Assembly: GCF_014861395.1 (NCBI RefSeq)
Contig: NZ_RRYV01000008.1
Coordinates: forward strand, 1 to 50,251
Length of the DNA: 50,251 nt
Reading direction: 5' to 3'
Origin: Psychrobacter sp. FME13
Lineage (GTDB): Bacteria > Pseudomonadota > Gammaproteobacteria > Pseudomonadales > Moraxellaceae
This document shows positions 1-8,712 of the stretch, piece after piece (within the stretch, counting starts at the first letter, position 1; each line of letters opens with the position of its first letter). The translations under genes were made by a program, and so were the position numbers. A model generated the notes under the pieces. It was given only the letters and a program-made list of their open reading frames with translations, ran no database searches and was not told the origin of the DNA.

Positions 1-1
1 G

Positions 2-49
2 GTACTACGCTATGCTTTAGGTTGGCAATATATCTCTGGTTTTGCGTAA
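2..49 (+). CDS. possible 3' end of an upstream gene (partial)
   Basis: The reading frame starting at base 2 is open to a TAA at 47-49 and would encode a 15-residue C-terminal tail ending in WQYISGFA. A second frame also stays open to a stop at 58-60, so the choice is not certain. A sensor kinase often precedes an algR-type regulator, but these few residues cannot identify one. This is only a guess that the window begins inside a gene. Confidence 0.25.
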   Translation, partial: VLRYALGWQYISGFA

Positions 50-158
50 GTCCTATATAACTGTATTTAATATAATAATGCTAGGTAAGTGACGATGAAT
101 GATAATATGTATGTGACATCTATTAAAATATCCAGTTTGTCTCAAGATGGGAGTTTAA

Positions 159-896
159 ATGCGTATTGTAGTTTGTGATGATGAGCCACTAGCACGTGAG
201 CGTTTGGTCCGCATTGTAAAAGAATCAGGTCATCAGGTGGTTGCTCAAGCAACAACAGGTACGGAAGCCATTATCGCCGTCAAAACTGAGCAGCCTGATA
301 TTATATTGTTAGATATTCGTATGCCTGAGATGGATGGAGTTCGCTGCGCGCAAGAGCTTGCGAGACTTGAACATCCGCCAGCGATTATATTCGTCACCGC
401 TTATGATCATTATGCGATTGCAGCGCTAAAGGCCAATGCTATTGGTTATTTATTGAAACCAGCCAATAAAGACGAGTTGATAGAGGCGCTCGACAAAGCA
501 AAAAATCTAAATGCGGCCCAATTGAATGAAATTCGTAAGCTCGAAGACCCAACTACGCGGCCAGTACGTGAGCATATCGCTGCTCGTACCCACCGAGGCG
601 TTGAACTGATCAAAATCAAAGATATTTATTATTTTACTGCTGACCAAAAGTATGTCAAAGTACGCCACAAGGGCGGTATTGTACTTATTGATGAGACACT
701 CAAAGAGCTGGAACAAGAGTTTGAAGATCGTTTATTTCGGGTGCATCGTAATGCCATTATCAACCTTAGCTATTTAGACTACTTAGAAACCTTGGATGCG
801 GGGCAGTATCAGATACGCTTTAAAGGTATCGATGAAACATTGGCAGTGGGCCGTCGTCACTTGCCAGCGTTACGTGACAAGATTCAAAGTATGTAA
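159..896 (+). CDS. algR: LytTR-family response regulator (AlgR-like)
   Basis: Cytoplasmic two-component response regulator of 245 aa. The N-terminal receiver domain (about residues 1-120) shows the acidic pair D7-D8, the phosphoacceptor D52 in LLDIRMPEMDG, and the conserved lysine in GYLLKP. The C-terminal LytTR DNA-binding domain (about 140-245) contains the typical FRVHRNAIINL segment. The start is supported by TGGGAG at 148-153, five bases before the ATG. The family includes Pseudomonas AlgR, which controls alginate and twitching genes, and the hemC-hemD neighbourhood is the same in Pseudomonas. Which promoters it controls here cannot be seen, and its cognate kinase is not complete in the window. 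Confidence 0.88.
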   Translation: MRIVVCDDEPLARERLVRIVKESGHQVVAQATTGTEAIIAVKTEQPDIILLDIRMPEMDGVRCAQELARLEHPPAIIFVTAYDHYAIAALKANAIGYLLKPANKDELIEALDKAKNLNAAQLNEIRKLEDPTTRPVREHIAARTHRGVELIKIKDIYYFTADQKYVKVRHKGGIVLIDETLKELEQEFEDRLFRVHRNAIINLSYLDYLETLDAGQYQIRFKGIDETLAVGRRHLPALRDKIQSM

Positions 897-949
897 TTTA
901 TAAAAAAGTAAAATCGCAAGTTGGACTGGTACAGAGATGAAACCTATGT

Positions 950-1035
950 AAATCAAACCACTTGGCGCTAATGGCAAACCTTAGCTATTTTAGGCTATTT
1001 AGATCACTATTGATCGAATTGAGAACACAGCTTAA
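950..1035 (+). repeat. degenerate copy of the TA-flanked MITE-like repeat
   Basis: The stretch running from about TTGGCGCTAATGGCAAACC to GATCGAATTGAGAACAC aligns, with substitutions and small indels, to the right half of the element at 39630-39788 (same orientation) and to the reverse complement of the copy at 50113-50197. The terminal inverted repeat is eroded: GAGAACACAGCTTAAT stands where the better copy has GAGGACATGCCCTAAT. It lies between algR and its terminator. The alignment was made by eye. Confidence 0.5.
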
Positions 1036-1052
1036 TCACACCATATCATCAA

Positions 1053-1087
1053 ACCCTTATTTATGCTTAAATAGGGGTGTTTTTTTG
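1053..1087 (+). terminator. Rho-independent terminator after algR
   Basis: An 11-bp stem (ACCCTTATTTA pairing with TAAATAGGGGT, one G-U pair) with a short loop is followed by a run of T. It separates algR from hemC. The T-run overlaps an upstream in-frame ATG of hemC at 1077, which is one reason to reject that early start. Confidence 0.8.
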
Positions 1088-1220
1088 CGTCAGCAATTAC
1101 TATAACTGGTTTATACCGTTCATCTTTGGTAGGAAATCTGCAGTAGGGTTTAGCACCGACATGGTTGGAACTAATATAAACAGCACCAAGATTATAGTAT
1201 CTAACTTATTGAGGCCTTTT

Positions 1221-2255
1221 ATGAGCAATTCACAGAAACCTGCATTGACCACATTAAATATTGCCACACGTCAGAGCCCTTTAGCACTATGGCAGGCTGA
1301 GCATATTCGTGATCGTCTATTAGAGATGTATCCTAATTTGACTGTTAACTTGCTAAAAATTGTCACTAAAGGTGATAAAATTTTGGATACACCATTGGCC
1401 AAAATTGGTGGCAAAGGTTTGTTTGTTAAAGAGCTTGAGCAAGCACTGTATAATAAACAAGCCGATATTGCTGTACATTCATTAAAAGACGTACCGATGC
1501 AACTTCCTGAAGGCTTGACACTCGGGGTTTATTGTAAACGAGCCTCACCAACGGACGCTTTTGTTTCTAATACTTATCATAATATTGATGAGTTACCACA
1601 AGGTGCTATTGTTGGTACATCAAGTTTGCGTCGTCAGTGTCAAATTAAAGCTTATCGCCCAGATTTGCAGATCAAAACCTTACGCGGTAACGTGGGTACT
1701 CGCCTGGGTAAACTAGATGCTGGTGAGTATGATGCTATTATACTCGCGACCAGTGGCTTGCAGCGTATTGAGTTGAACGAGCGCATACGCGGGGAGCTTG
1801 AGATTGATGCTTGCTTACCTGCAGTTGGCCAAGGCGCGCTGGCGATTGAGTGTCGTGAAGGCGATGAAGAGGTACTTAAACTACTTGCACCGTTGAATGA
1901 TGACAAAGCCCGTATTCGCCTCATCGCTGAGCGTGCGTTAAACCGTCACCTAGAAGGTGGTTGCCAAGTTCCGATTGCAGCTTACGCTGTTTTACAGATG
2001 GCTGATGAAACCGATGCTAACAACGATGACAACGGTGATGATGGCAATAATGACGATGGTAATGTATTGTGGCTACGTGGTCGAGTAGGTCAAGCAGATG
2101 GTAGTGAACTGTTAAGAGCAGAAAAACGGGTCACATTAGTCGGCAGCCAAGAAGCACAAGAAACACAAGCCAATCAACTGGGTATTGATGTTGCAAAGCT
2201 ATTGCTTGCTGATGGAGCTGGTGACATTTTGTCAGCGATTTATCACCCTGAATAA
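1221..2255 (+). CDS. hemC: porphobilinogen deaminase (hydroxymethylbilane synthase)
   Basis: Condenses four porphobilinogens into hydroxymethylbilane in tetrapyrrole synthesis, in the cytoplasm. It shows the N-terminal [17 protein letters not shown] motif, [16 protein letters not shown] and the cofactor-attachment loop EGGCQVP with the dipyrromethane cysteine at about residue 248. I start it at 1221 (344 aa) because GAGG lies six bases upstream and homology begins there. An upstream in-frame ATG at 1077 would read through the algR terminator. Oddity: a low-complexity Asp/Asn/Gly insertion at about residues 260-281 in the C-terminal domain, absent from E. coli HemC. hemD follows in the same direction. 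Confidence 0.95.
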   Translation: MSNSQKPALTTLNIATRQSPLALWQAEHIRDRLLEMYPNLTVNLLKIVTKGDKILDTPLAKIGGKGLFVKELEQALYNKQADIAVHSLKDVPMQLPEGLTLGVYCKRASPTDAFVSNTYHNIDELPQGAIVGTSSLRRQCQIKAYRPDLQIKTLRGNVGTRLGKLDAGEYDAIILATSGLQRIELNERIRGELEIDACLPAVGQGALAIECREGDEEVLKLLAPLNDDKARIRLIAERALNRHLEGGCQVPIAAYAVLQMADETDANNDDNGDDGNNDDGNVLWLRGRVGQADGSELLRAEKRVTLVGSQEAQETQANQLGIDVAKLLLADGAGDILSAIYHPE

Positions 2256-2278
2256 CACGTCAATATTTTATTACCTTC

Positions 2279-2315
2279 ACTATAGTTTCAGCATCAATAA
2301 TGGTGAAACTATAGT
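2279..2315 (+). repeat. inverted repeat in the hemC-hemD gap
   Basis: A perfect 12-bp inverted repeat, ACTATAGTTTCA / TGAAACTATAGT, with a 13-nt loop. It can be extended by ACCT/AGGT across a small internal loop. No T-run follows, so it is not a classical terminator. It could be an mRNA processing or stability hairpin or a protein-binding site. Confidence 0.55.
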
Positions 2316-2351
2316 CAGGTAAACTTCTTCACCGTTTGCCATGGTACGTCT

Positions 2352-3305
2352 ATGTCATCAATGTTAAATCACGCCAATCCCACCTCTAATACTCAACCGT
2401 ATAACAAGTCATCGCTACCGCAAATAATCATCAATACGCGGCCAGTAGAGCGTGCGGCAGCGCTGACGGAGCACCTAAAGACGGCAGGATTTAGTGTGAT
2501 TGAGATACCAATGTTGGCGCTACAGTCACGGCCGATAACTGACCATGATATGGTACGGATGCGGCAATGGCTAGCAGGTGAGTATCAGGCATTGGTGATT
2601 GTCAGTCCAACTGCGGCAGCTTCGGGCCTAGCGGTTTGGCAAGCACTTGAATGTGAATACCATGTTCAGCAATCTCAGGAGAGTGGAGATGAGCGCAAAG
2701 AGGCAGAGCTTCAGGATTTAAGAGCGCCAAGCCATTTGATTGCTGTCGGTGAAGCAACTGCGACTGTATTAAATGATACCAATATTCGTGCATCAAATTA
2801 TCAGGTGTTACAGCCTAGCGTTGCCAATAATGAGGGTATGTTAGCGATGCCTGAGATTGATCGTTTACAAGCAGGTGATAAACTGTTGATATGGCGTGGA
2901 CTCGGTGGACGACGACTATTGGTGGATACGTTACAAGCGCGTGGTGTGCATATCGATAGTATCGCTTGGTATGAGCGCAAGATGCCTGTTGAGGCAAGCA
3001 GACAGTATCAGCAGTGGTTACAAGAATTTTCGACATATTGTTCAAGTCAAAACATAGCTCTATCGGAGCCGCCCAAGCCAATCGTTGTGATTAGCAGTGG
3101 CGCTGCTTTTGAGCATTGGACCGGTATTGTGCAAGATGCTCGCGACGAAGCGATCACGCTAGAGCTATCAGACTTTGAGTATGTCGTATTAGGTGAGCGC
3201 TTAGCCAATATGGTCGCAGCACAACAATTAAGCTATTGGCGTGTGGAAAACTTGGCGCCAGAAACTATTCTCGCTGCTATCAAGGTGCAGCCTCAATTTA
3301 CTTAA
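2352..3305 (+). CDS. hemD: uroporphyrinogen-III synthase
   Basis: Cyclises hydroxymethylbilane with inversion of ring D to give uroporphyrinogen III, the step after HemC. The 317-aa product starts its two-lobed fold at about residue 25 with the typical IIINTRPVERAAALTEHLK segment. It shows a VIVSPTAA motif in the first lobe, LLIWRGLGGRRLLVDTL in the middle, VVISSGAAFEHW in the second lobe and VVLGERLA near the end. HemD is poorly conserved, so the call also leans on its place directly after hemC. It is longer than E. coli HemD (about 246 aa) because of a variable N-terminus and loop insertions. Confidence 0.92.
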   Translation: MSSMLNHANPTSNTQPYNKSSLPQIIINTRPVERAAALTEHLKTAGFSVIEIPMLALQSRPITDHDMVRMRQWLAGEYQALVIVSPTAAASGLAVWQALECEYHVQQSQESGDERKEAELQDLRAPSHLIAVGEATATVLNDTNIRASNYQVLQPSVANNEGMLAMPEIDRLQAGDKLLIWRGLGGRRLLVDTLQARGVHIDSIAWYERKMPVEASRQYQQWLQEFSTYCSSQNIALSEPPKPIVVISSGAAFEHWTGIVQDARDEAITLELSDFEYVVLGERLANMVAAQQLSYWRVENLAPETILAAIKVQPQFT

Positions 3306-3342
3306 TGGTGACCTAAATTGCGAATTTTTTCAAATAGTTGGT

Positions 3343-3358
3343 TAATATTGCAATATTA
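3343..3358. promoter_or_regulatory. perfect 16-bp palindrome upstream of the hemX-like gene
   Basis: TAATATTGCAATATTA is a perfect palindrome in the 180-nt gap between hemD and the next gene. It has the form of a dimeric-regulator operator, but no cognate regulator can be named from the sequence. Confidence 0.35.
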
Positions 3359-3485
3359 TCGACACTGTTTATCTGCTTTGGCTGTCATTTATCACTATCT
3401 TTAAAAGAAGATCACGGCTTAACAACAACATTTTATATTTATTTGCTTCACATGTATTTGAATTTATCAATAAAGGCACTGCCTG

Positions 3486-4421
3486 ATGTCATTTAATCCT
3501 CAATCGTTACCTGATGAACCCTCCGCCACTCAACAGCGACAACAAGCGAACATGTTGTTGGTACGATTACAATGGCTGCTGATTTTGTTGCTTATCGCTG
3601 CATCATTTTGGTTATATATCAGTCAACAGCGTTTTCAGCAGAACATTAATGAGCGCCTACAAAGCAATGAGCAAATCGTTAGCCGTCTAAATGAGATGGA
3701 TGATCGCTTATTTTCGATGAGTCAGCAGACGTTGCCAGAGGTTAGTAACAACGGTAGCAACCAAGCTCAAAATCAGTTGGATTTACTACGTATTCAACTC
3801 CGAGCTGTTGATAGACTATTGGTAGATAGTAACGATAGTGCCGCAATTGAGTTATTGCGAGGTCTACATTGGCAGCTCTCACAAAGCAGTAATGAAATTG
3901 CGCCAGCATTGACCATCGTTATCAAGCAAAACTTGATGAAAGATATCGAGCGTTTACAGGCAAGCAGTGCTCAACCCAACCCTTGGCAGCTACAAAACTT
4001 AGCCATCCAAAATATTCAAGATTTTTTGCAAAGCCGTGAACGTGTATCTAATACCTCCATGCAGACGAAGATTACCGATAATAATATAGGTCTCACGCGT
4101 ACGCAGCTTACGATTCATGAAGTGATTATGACCCTGAATTTAGCGACTCAAGCCAGCAATATGCGTGAGCATGATCAACTTATAAGTTATTTGACGCAAG
4201 CGCGAACGCAGTTGCAGTTTTTAGTTCCTAGAAAACCAGCCGCACAAACTTCAGCCGTGCAAGGGTCAATAGATACAATAAAAACACCTAACGAAAATGA
4301 TTTACAAACCAAATCAGCTCCTACGGATATTTCAGAAGTTTTAGACTGGTTGGATCAATTGATTGCCAAAGCACCGAAACCAACACCATTATTGACCACG
4401 CAAGTTTTGGACAACCCTTAG
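3486..4421 (+). CDS. hemX: HemX-like single-pass inner-membrane protein
   Basis: 311 aa with a cytoplasmic N-terminus of about 25 residues, one transmembrane helix (about 26-47, rich in L, I and A), then a long Gln-rich periplasmic helical region with coiled-coil character. Blocks such as LLRIQLRAVDRLL and a C-terminal LDWLDQLIAKAP resemble the HemX family encoded behind hemC-hemD in gammaproteobacteria. That family is often mis-annotated as uroporphyrinogen-III methyltransferase, and no methyltransferase motif is visible here. The role is unknown beyond the link to the haem genes. Identification is from topology, position and weak motif resemblance. Confidence 0.65.
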   Translation: MSFNPQSLPDEPSATQQRQQANMLLVRLQWLLILLLIAASFWLYISQQRFQQNINERLQSNEQIVSRLNEMDDRLFSMSQQTLPEVSNNGSNQAQNQLDLLRIQLRAVDRLLVDSNDSAAIELLRGLHWQLSQSSNEIAPALTIVIKQNLMKDIERLQASSAQPNPWQLQNLAIQNIQDFLQSRERVSNTSMQTKITDNNIGLTRTQLTIHEVIMTLNLATQASNMREHDQLISYLTQARTQLQFLVPRKPAAQTSAVQGSIDTIKTPNENDLQTKSAPTDISEVLDWLDQLIAKAPKPTPLLTTQVLDNP

Positions 4422-4489
4422 CACCGATAGGCGTTGTGTCCTTTTAAAAAGATGTATGGCTAATAATATAGAATTAAAAGTGAGCTATT

Positions 4490-4981
4490 ATGACCAATAC
4501 TAAAGAAACAGTGCCATCAACAGTCAGTAAGCGAGCAAAAAACATCCCTGCTGAGTTGGCACATTATTCGATTATTCATCATCAACCCATTCATTGGGGT
4601 GAAATGGATGCCTTTAATCATTTAAATAATGTCACTTATTATCGTTACTCTGAGTCAGCACGTATTGCTTATTTACAGGCATTGGGCATGTTTGACGGCA
4701 GTATGGTCACAGTATTAGCTCAGTCTAGCTGTCAATACTTGCGTCCAGTGACTTATCCAGATACTTTGCTCTTAGGCGTACGTTGTCAGCGCTTGGGTAG
4801 AACCAGTATCGTAATGGAATACAGCTATTACAGCACAGCCCAACAGGCAATCGTTGCCATTGCTGAAGCAGTTGTGGTACGTCTAGATAGTAATGGAAAG
4901 GATAAGTTGCCATGGACAGCCGAGGAGCGTGCGCGGCTATTAGCCTTAGAAGAAAAGGTGGGCCATACACCTGAGACTTAA
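4490..4981 (+). CDS. acyl-CoA thioesterase, hotdog fold (4HBT/YbgC-like)
   Basis: 163 aa. Residues about 25-150 carry the 4-hydroxybenzoyl-CoA thioesterase signature, including WGEMDAFNHLNNVTYYRYSESARI with the Asp and the H-x-NN-xxY pattern of this family. Such proteins hydrolyse acyl-CoA thioesters in the cytoplasm, and the substrate cannot be deduced. A Ser/Thr/Lys-rich leader precedes the domain. The gene ends just before a strong bidirectional terminator shared with the converging ribB. Confidence 0.82.
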   Translation: MTNTKETVPSTVSKRAKNIPAELAHYSIIHHQPIHWGEMDAFNHLNNVTYYRYSESARIAYLQALGMFDGSMVTVLAQSSCQYLRPVTYPDTLLLGVRCQRLGRTSIVMEYSYYSTAQQAIVAIAEAVVVRLDSNGKDKLPWTAEERARLLALEEKVGHTPET

Positions 4982-5046
4982 AAGCATTAAAATATTGCTC
5001 TGTATAAGTACATGAGTTGAAATAATAAATAAAATCATCGAATACG

Positions 5047-5083
5047 AAAAAGGCATGCTAACGTTGGAGTAGCATGCCTTTTT
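5047..5083. terminator. bidirectional terminator between the thioesterase gene and ribB
   Basis: AAAAGGCATGCTA and TAGCATGCCTTTTT form a long perfect stem around a 9-nt loop, with A- and T-runs on both sides. It can serve both converging genes. Confidence 0.88.
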
Positions 5084-5123
5084 ATTTAAGCTTAAATGCT
5101 TGCATCAATGATGCAAACACATA

Positions 5124-6236
5124 TTAGTCTTGCTGCGGTGCATGAACAAAATCAACCACATTTAAATCAAAACCTGATAATGCAAAAAACTTCATTGGTG
5201 ATGACAATAGACGCATGTCACGAACACCTAAATGACGCAGTATCTGAGCGCCAACACCGATACTACGGTATGGTTGTTGCGTGATGGTAGATTGCGACTC
5301 ATTGTCTGCAGCTTTATCTAATGCATCGCCGAGATCAACGGGTTGATTGTTACCAATCCAAACTAACACACCGCGCTCTGATGCATTAATCTCTTTTAGT
5401 GCCGACTGTACGCTCCAGCCACTACGACCAGTCATGTCATTTTTAGCGGCGAATAAATCACGCAATGGATGGAAGCCATGAACACGTACGGTGCTGACGC
5501 CTTCGCTGACATCGCCTTTTACCAACGCTAAATGTGTCTCTTCAGCACCAAACTCACGGAAACGATGCAAGGTAAAAGTACCGTGCTCAGTTTCAAACGG
5601 ATATGACTCTACTTCTTCTACGGTTTGTTCATTTGCGATACGGTAGTTGATGAGTTCAGCAATTGTACCTATTTTGATGTCGTGTTCTTTTGCAAATACC
5701 TCTAGATCGTCACGGCGTGCCATCGTACCGTCGGCATTGATAATTTCTACAATAACTGCTGCTGGTTCAAGACCTGCCAATCGTGCCAAATCACAACCTG
5801 CTTCTGTGTGGCCAGCACGATGCAGAACGCCACCATTTTGTGCCATGATTGGAAAGATATGACCAGGTTGGACGATGTCTTCAGGTTTTGCTGAAGAAGA
5901 AACAGCCGCTTGAACCGTACGAGCACGGTCACCTGCCGAAATACCTGTGGTAACACCTTCTGCGGCCTCAATTGAGACGGTAAAGTTGGTGCTAAATTTT
6001 GCTTCATTGCGATCTGACATCAATGGCAGTGCCAACTGTTGGCAACGTGCTTGTGATAAGGTTAAGCAAACTAAGCCACGCGCATGGGTAATCATAAAGT
6101 TGATATCTTCAGGACGAACATGGGTCGCTGCCATGATGATATCGCCTTCATTTTCGCGGTCTTCATCATCCATCAAGATGACCATTTTTCCAGCACGAAT
6201 ATCTTCGATAATCTCAGGAATCGTATTTAAACTCAT
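5124..6236 (-). CDS. ribB: 3,4-dihydroxy-2-butanone 4-phosphate synthase with degenerate GTP cyclohydrolase II domain
   Basis: Makes 3,4-dihydroxy-2-butanone 4-phosphate from ribulose 5-phosphate for riboflavin synthesis. The N-terminal DHBP synthase domain (about residues 1-200) keeps the acidic active site MDDEDRENEGD, THARGLVC and HRAGHTEA. The C-terminal part (about 205-370) aligns with GTP cyclohydrolase II but reads RVHGFHPLRDLFAAKND where the zinc-binding cysteine motif should be. It is therefore probably not a cyclohydrolase, a state common in proteobacterial RibB. I start at 6236 because TTGAG lies just upstream. An in-frame ATG at 6248 is the alternative. No FMN riboswitch consensus was recognised upstream. 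Confidence 0.93.
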   Translation of the reverse strand: MSLNTIPEIIEDIRAGKMVILMDDEDRENEGDIIMAATHVRPEDINFMITHARGLVCLTLSQARCQQLALPLMSDRNEAKFSTNFTVSIEAAEGVTTGISAGDRARTVQAAVSSSAKPEDIVQPGHIFPIMAQNGGVLHRAGHTEAGCDLARLAGLEPAAVIVEIINADGTMARRDDLEVFAKEHDIKIGTIAELINYRIANEQTVEEVESYPFETEHGTFTLHRFREFGAEETHLALVKGDVSEGVSTVRVHGFHPLRDLFAAKNDMTGRSGWSVQSALKEINASERGVLVWIGNNQPVDLGDALDKAADNESQSTITQQPYRSIGVGAQILRHLGVRDMRLLSSPMKFFALSGFDLNVVDFVHAPQQD

Positions 6237-6564
6237 AGTAAATCTCAATATTTTATTATTTATAGATAGGTGTGATTTGGAATCTAAAGCATTATCTATC
6301 TATTAGAGCAGTAGATAATACAAAGCGCTGTTACGGTCAAGCAAAGCGCGCTATAAGCAATATCATTTGATATAAAGGTGACTCACTTAATTGCTTGTAT
6401 AGTTCATTATGAGGTTATTTTAACGCTTTTCATCACAACGTGCTGAGGCATCTTCCCACTATATCGTTCAGTCTATCAAAAATAGTCATAAGTATTATCA
6501 ATAATCACTACTATTCAGGCATTAAAGAGCACGTTACATAATAAGATGGCACGTCTATACGTGG
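6237..6564. other. intergenic region upstream of ribB
   Basis: About 330 nt between the end of rarA (minus strand) and the ribB start. It is AT-rich with no convincing ORF. It presumably carries the ribB promoter. I looked for an RFN element and did not see its conserved boxes. Confidence 0.6.
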
Positions 6565-7854
6565 TTAGTCATTACTTGCTGCTTGGCTTTTTAGCCAATC
6601 CATAAATTGTTTGCTATGTTGTTCTCGCTGATTGTCTGCAAACTCGTAAAAGCTTGTGCCCATTAATTTCTCTGGCAAATAAGATTGCGGATAATAATGA
6701 TGGGGATAGTCATGGGGATAGACGTAATCTTGACCATAGCCTTGATTACGCATCAGCTTGGTCACACCATTGCGTAGATGGAGCGGCACAGGAGAGGAAT
6801 CATTTTCTGCCAACGCCATCGCTGCATTGATAGCTTTATAAGTGCTATTGCTTTTGGCACTGGTTGCCAGATAAACCACCACTTGGCCCAATATAATACG
6901 TGATTCTGGCATACCAATTGATTGCACACTGCGCAATGCTGCATCAGCAAGGAGGAGGGCATTAGGATTGGCATTACCGATATCTTCACTGGCCAAAATA
7001 ACTAAGCGCCGTGCGATAAAGTCAGCAGGCTCGCCACCTACCAGCATCCGCGCCATCCAGTATAAGGCAGCATCTGGATCTGAGCCGCGTATAGATTTTA
7101 TCATCGCTGAGACGATATCGTAATGTTGCTCGCCATCTTTGTCGTAGCGTACTAGCGCGGTCTGAGCGACACGAGCGACCAACTCATCATCGATGATGAC
7201 GGTTGACTGATTGGTATCCGCTGTTTGAGTGGCAAGCTCTAATAAGTTTAATGCCTTTCGAGCATCACCATGTGCCAGTTGGCTGATCGTATCTTGTGCC
7301 CGCAAATCAATCGTTAGTTCTTTAAGGATAGTATCTTCTGAAATAGCCCGCTGTAATACCGCACTTATTTGCTCTGGTGTCAGTGGTTCCAAACGATACA
7401 CTTGGCAACGTGATAACAGCGCATTATTGACACTGAACGAGGGGTTTTCAGTGGTAGCGCCAATCAAGGTGATGTCACCGGCCTCTACGGCACCTAGCAA
7501 TGCATCTTGTTGAGCTTTATTAAAACGATGAATTTCATCAATAAATACTACAGGAGACTCAAAGCCGAGCGAGTCTTTGTTATCTAATACCTCACGTAAC
7601 TGTTTAACACCAGTATTTAGCGCAGATAATGCATGAAAAGGTCTACCTACAGCATTCGCCAATAGCATGGCAATAGTAGTTTTACCAATACCTGCTTCGC
7701 CATGCAAAATAATCGATGGCAGATGTCCTTGTTCGACCAAACATCGTAATGGTGCCCCTACCGCTAGTAAATGCTCTTGACCAATAATAGCAGTAAGGCG
7801 ACTAGGACGCATGCGCTGGGCAAGTGGTGTGTCGGCGTGAAAGTTAGGTGGCAT
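6565..7854 (-). CDS. rarA: replication-associated recombination protein A, AAA+ ATPase
   Basis: 429 aa, the usual size for RarA/MgsA (Mgs1/WRNIP1 family), which acts at stalled replication forks and DNA gaps. Motifs in order: LAQRMRPSRLTAIIGQEHLL at the N-terminus, Walker A GEAGIGKTT, Walker B VVFIDEIHRF, sensor 1 LIGATTENPSF, sensor 2 region HGDARKALNLLE, then the tetramerisation domain with MIKSIRGSDPDAALYW and ARRLVILASEDIGNANP. It is transcribed away from the metalloprotease-like gene. In many gammaproteobacteria rarA follows lolA, which is not the case here. Confidence 0.95.
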   Translation of the reverse strand: MPPNFHADTPLAQRMRPSRLTAIIGQEHLLAVGAPLRCLVEQGHLPSIILHGEAGIGKTTIAMLLANAVGRPFHALSALNTGVKQLREVLDNKDSLGFESPVVFIDEIHRFNKAQQDALLGAVEAGDITLIGATTENPSFSVNNALLSRCQVYRLEPLTPEQISAVLQRAISEDTILKELTIDLRAQDTISQLAHGDARKALNLLELATQTADTNQSTVIIDDELVARVAQTALVRYDKDGEQHYDIVSAMIKSIRGSDPDAALYWMARMLVGGEPADFIARRLVILASEDIGNANPNALLLADAALRSVQSIGMPESRIILGQVVVYLATSAKSNSTYKAINAAMALAENDSSPVPLHLRNGVTKLMRNQGYGQDYVYPHDYPHHYYPQSYLPEKLMGTSFYEFADNQREQHSKQFMDWLKSQAASND

Positions 7855-8141
7855 AAGGCTCTCTATTACAAAGGAATGTTTGAATGACTATATAACGATC
7901 GGTTTTTCAAGATGCTAGCGGTTTGGAAAATGATATTTGGCACGTATCGTGCACGCTACAAGCTATCATAGGCTAATGTTAATGAAAGCTCGCTAAGTGT
8001 ACAGCTTATGTCCCAAACGCTTTGGTTTTTAGAGTTTATCCCTATTAACAGCTTAGCCACATTGATGAGCAGAATTAATAAATACTGTTCATCAAGCATA
8101 ATTTATTAGAAATAGCCTATCAAGCATAAGGTATTAGATTA

Positions 8142-8675
8142 ATGATGTCTCAATCGATATTTAAGCGTTTTTCAAATCGATATTTAGCTAGCAGTGCAAA
8201 ACAGTCTTCACGTCTATTGACCGTTAGTGAGGTAGCACTGGCCCGTTCGGTTTTTGGTAACAGTATCAATCTCGATGAGGTTCAGCTTAAGACCGCGTGG
8301 TGGGTACTAAAGAACTATGCCGTCAGTCCCAATGGCAATATTTATTTTCATCCAGCAGATTGGATTACGGATTTTAGCAAGGCTTCATTGGGTAAGCAAA
8401 GCTGGTTGATACACGAGTTAACCCATGTATGGCAGTTACAGCAAGGTATAAAAGTAGTGCGTGGAGCGCTTATTGATCGTCGTTATGATTATGTACTTGA
8501 GATAGGCAAGCCTTTTTTTAAGTATGGTATCGAACAGCAGGCGCGTATGGTGCAGGATTATTTTATTCGTCATCAGCGTAAACAGGACTGCCAAGCATTA
8601 GAAGCCTGTATTCCATTTTTGACCGTAAACCCTATCGCACAAAAACCTCGTACCGATAGTTCATTGATAGTTTAG
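8142..8675 (+). CDS. small HExxH-containing putative metallopeptidase
   Basis: 177 aa with no signal peptide or membrane segment. A zinc-metalloprotease-type motif HELTH lies at residues 91-95, within WLIHELTHVWQLQQG, the arrangement seen in DUF4157-like and vgr-related proteins. No clear third zinc ligand could be picked, though the ARMVQDYFIRHQ segment follows about 50 residues later. The substrate and even the catalytic activity are unknown. Two adjacent ATGs (8142 and 8145) are possible starts. A short gap separates it from the lipoprotein gene downstream, so the two may be cotranscribed. Confidence 0.6.
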   Translation: MMSQSIFKRFSNRYLASSAKQSSRLLTVSEVALARSVFGNSINLDEVQLKTAWWVLKNYAVSPNGNIYFHPADWITDFSKASLGKQSWLIHELTHVWQLQQGIKVVRGALIDRRYDYVLEIGKPFFKYGIEQQARMVQDYFIRHQRKQDCQALEACIPFLTVNPIAQKPRTDSSLIV

Positions 8676-8712
8676 CTTTTAATATTTTGTGCTAATAAGG
8701 ATGTCTCATCTC

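Noticed and set aside
1077..1220. Extended N-terminus of HemC
   Set aside because: Would begin in the T-run of the algR terminator and has no homology. The ATG at 1221 has a good ribosome site.
4425..4445. TAGGCGTTGTGTCC as another repeat end
   Set aside because: Only a short partial resemblance to TAGGGCGTGTCC, with no second end or internal similarity nearby.
5096..5284. Plus-strand ORF overlapping the 3' end of ribB
   Set aside because: Antisense shadow of ribB and starts inside the terminator region.
6237..6564. FMN riboswitch upstream of ribB
   Set aside because: The conserved RFN boxes could not be found on the minus strand.
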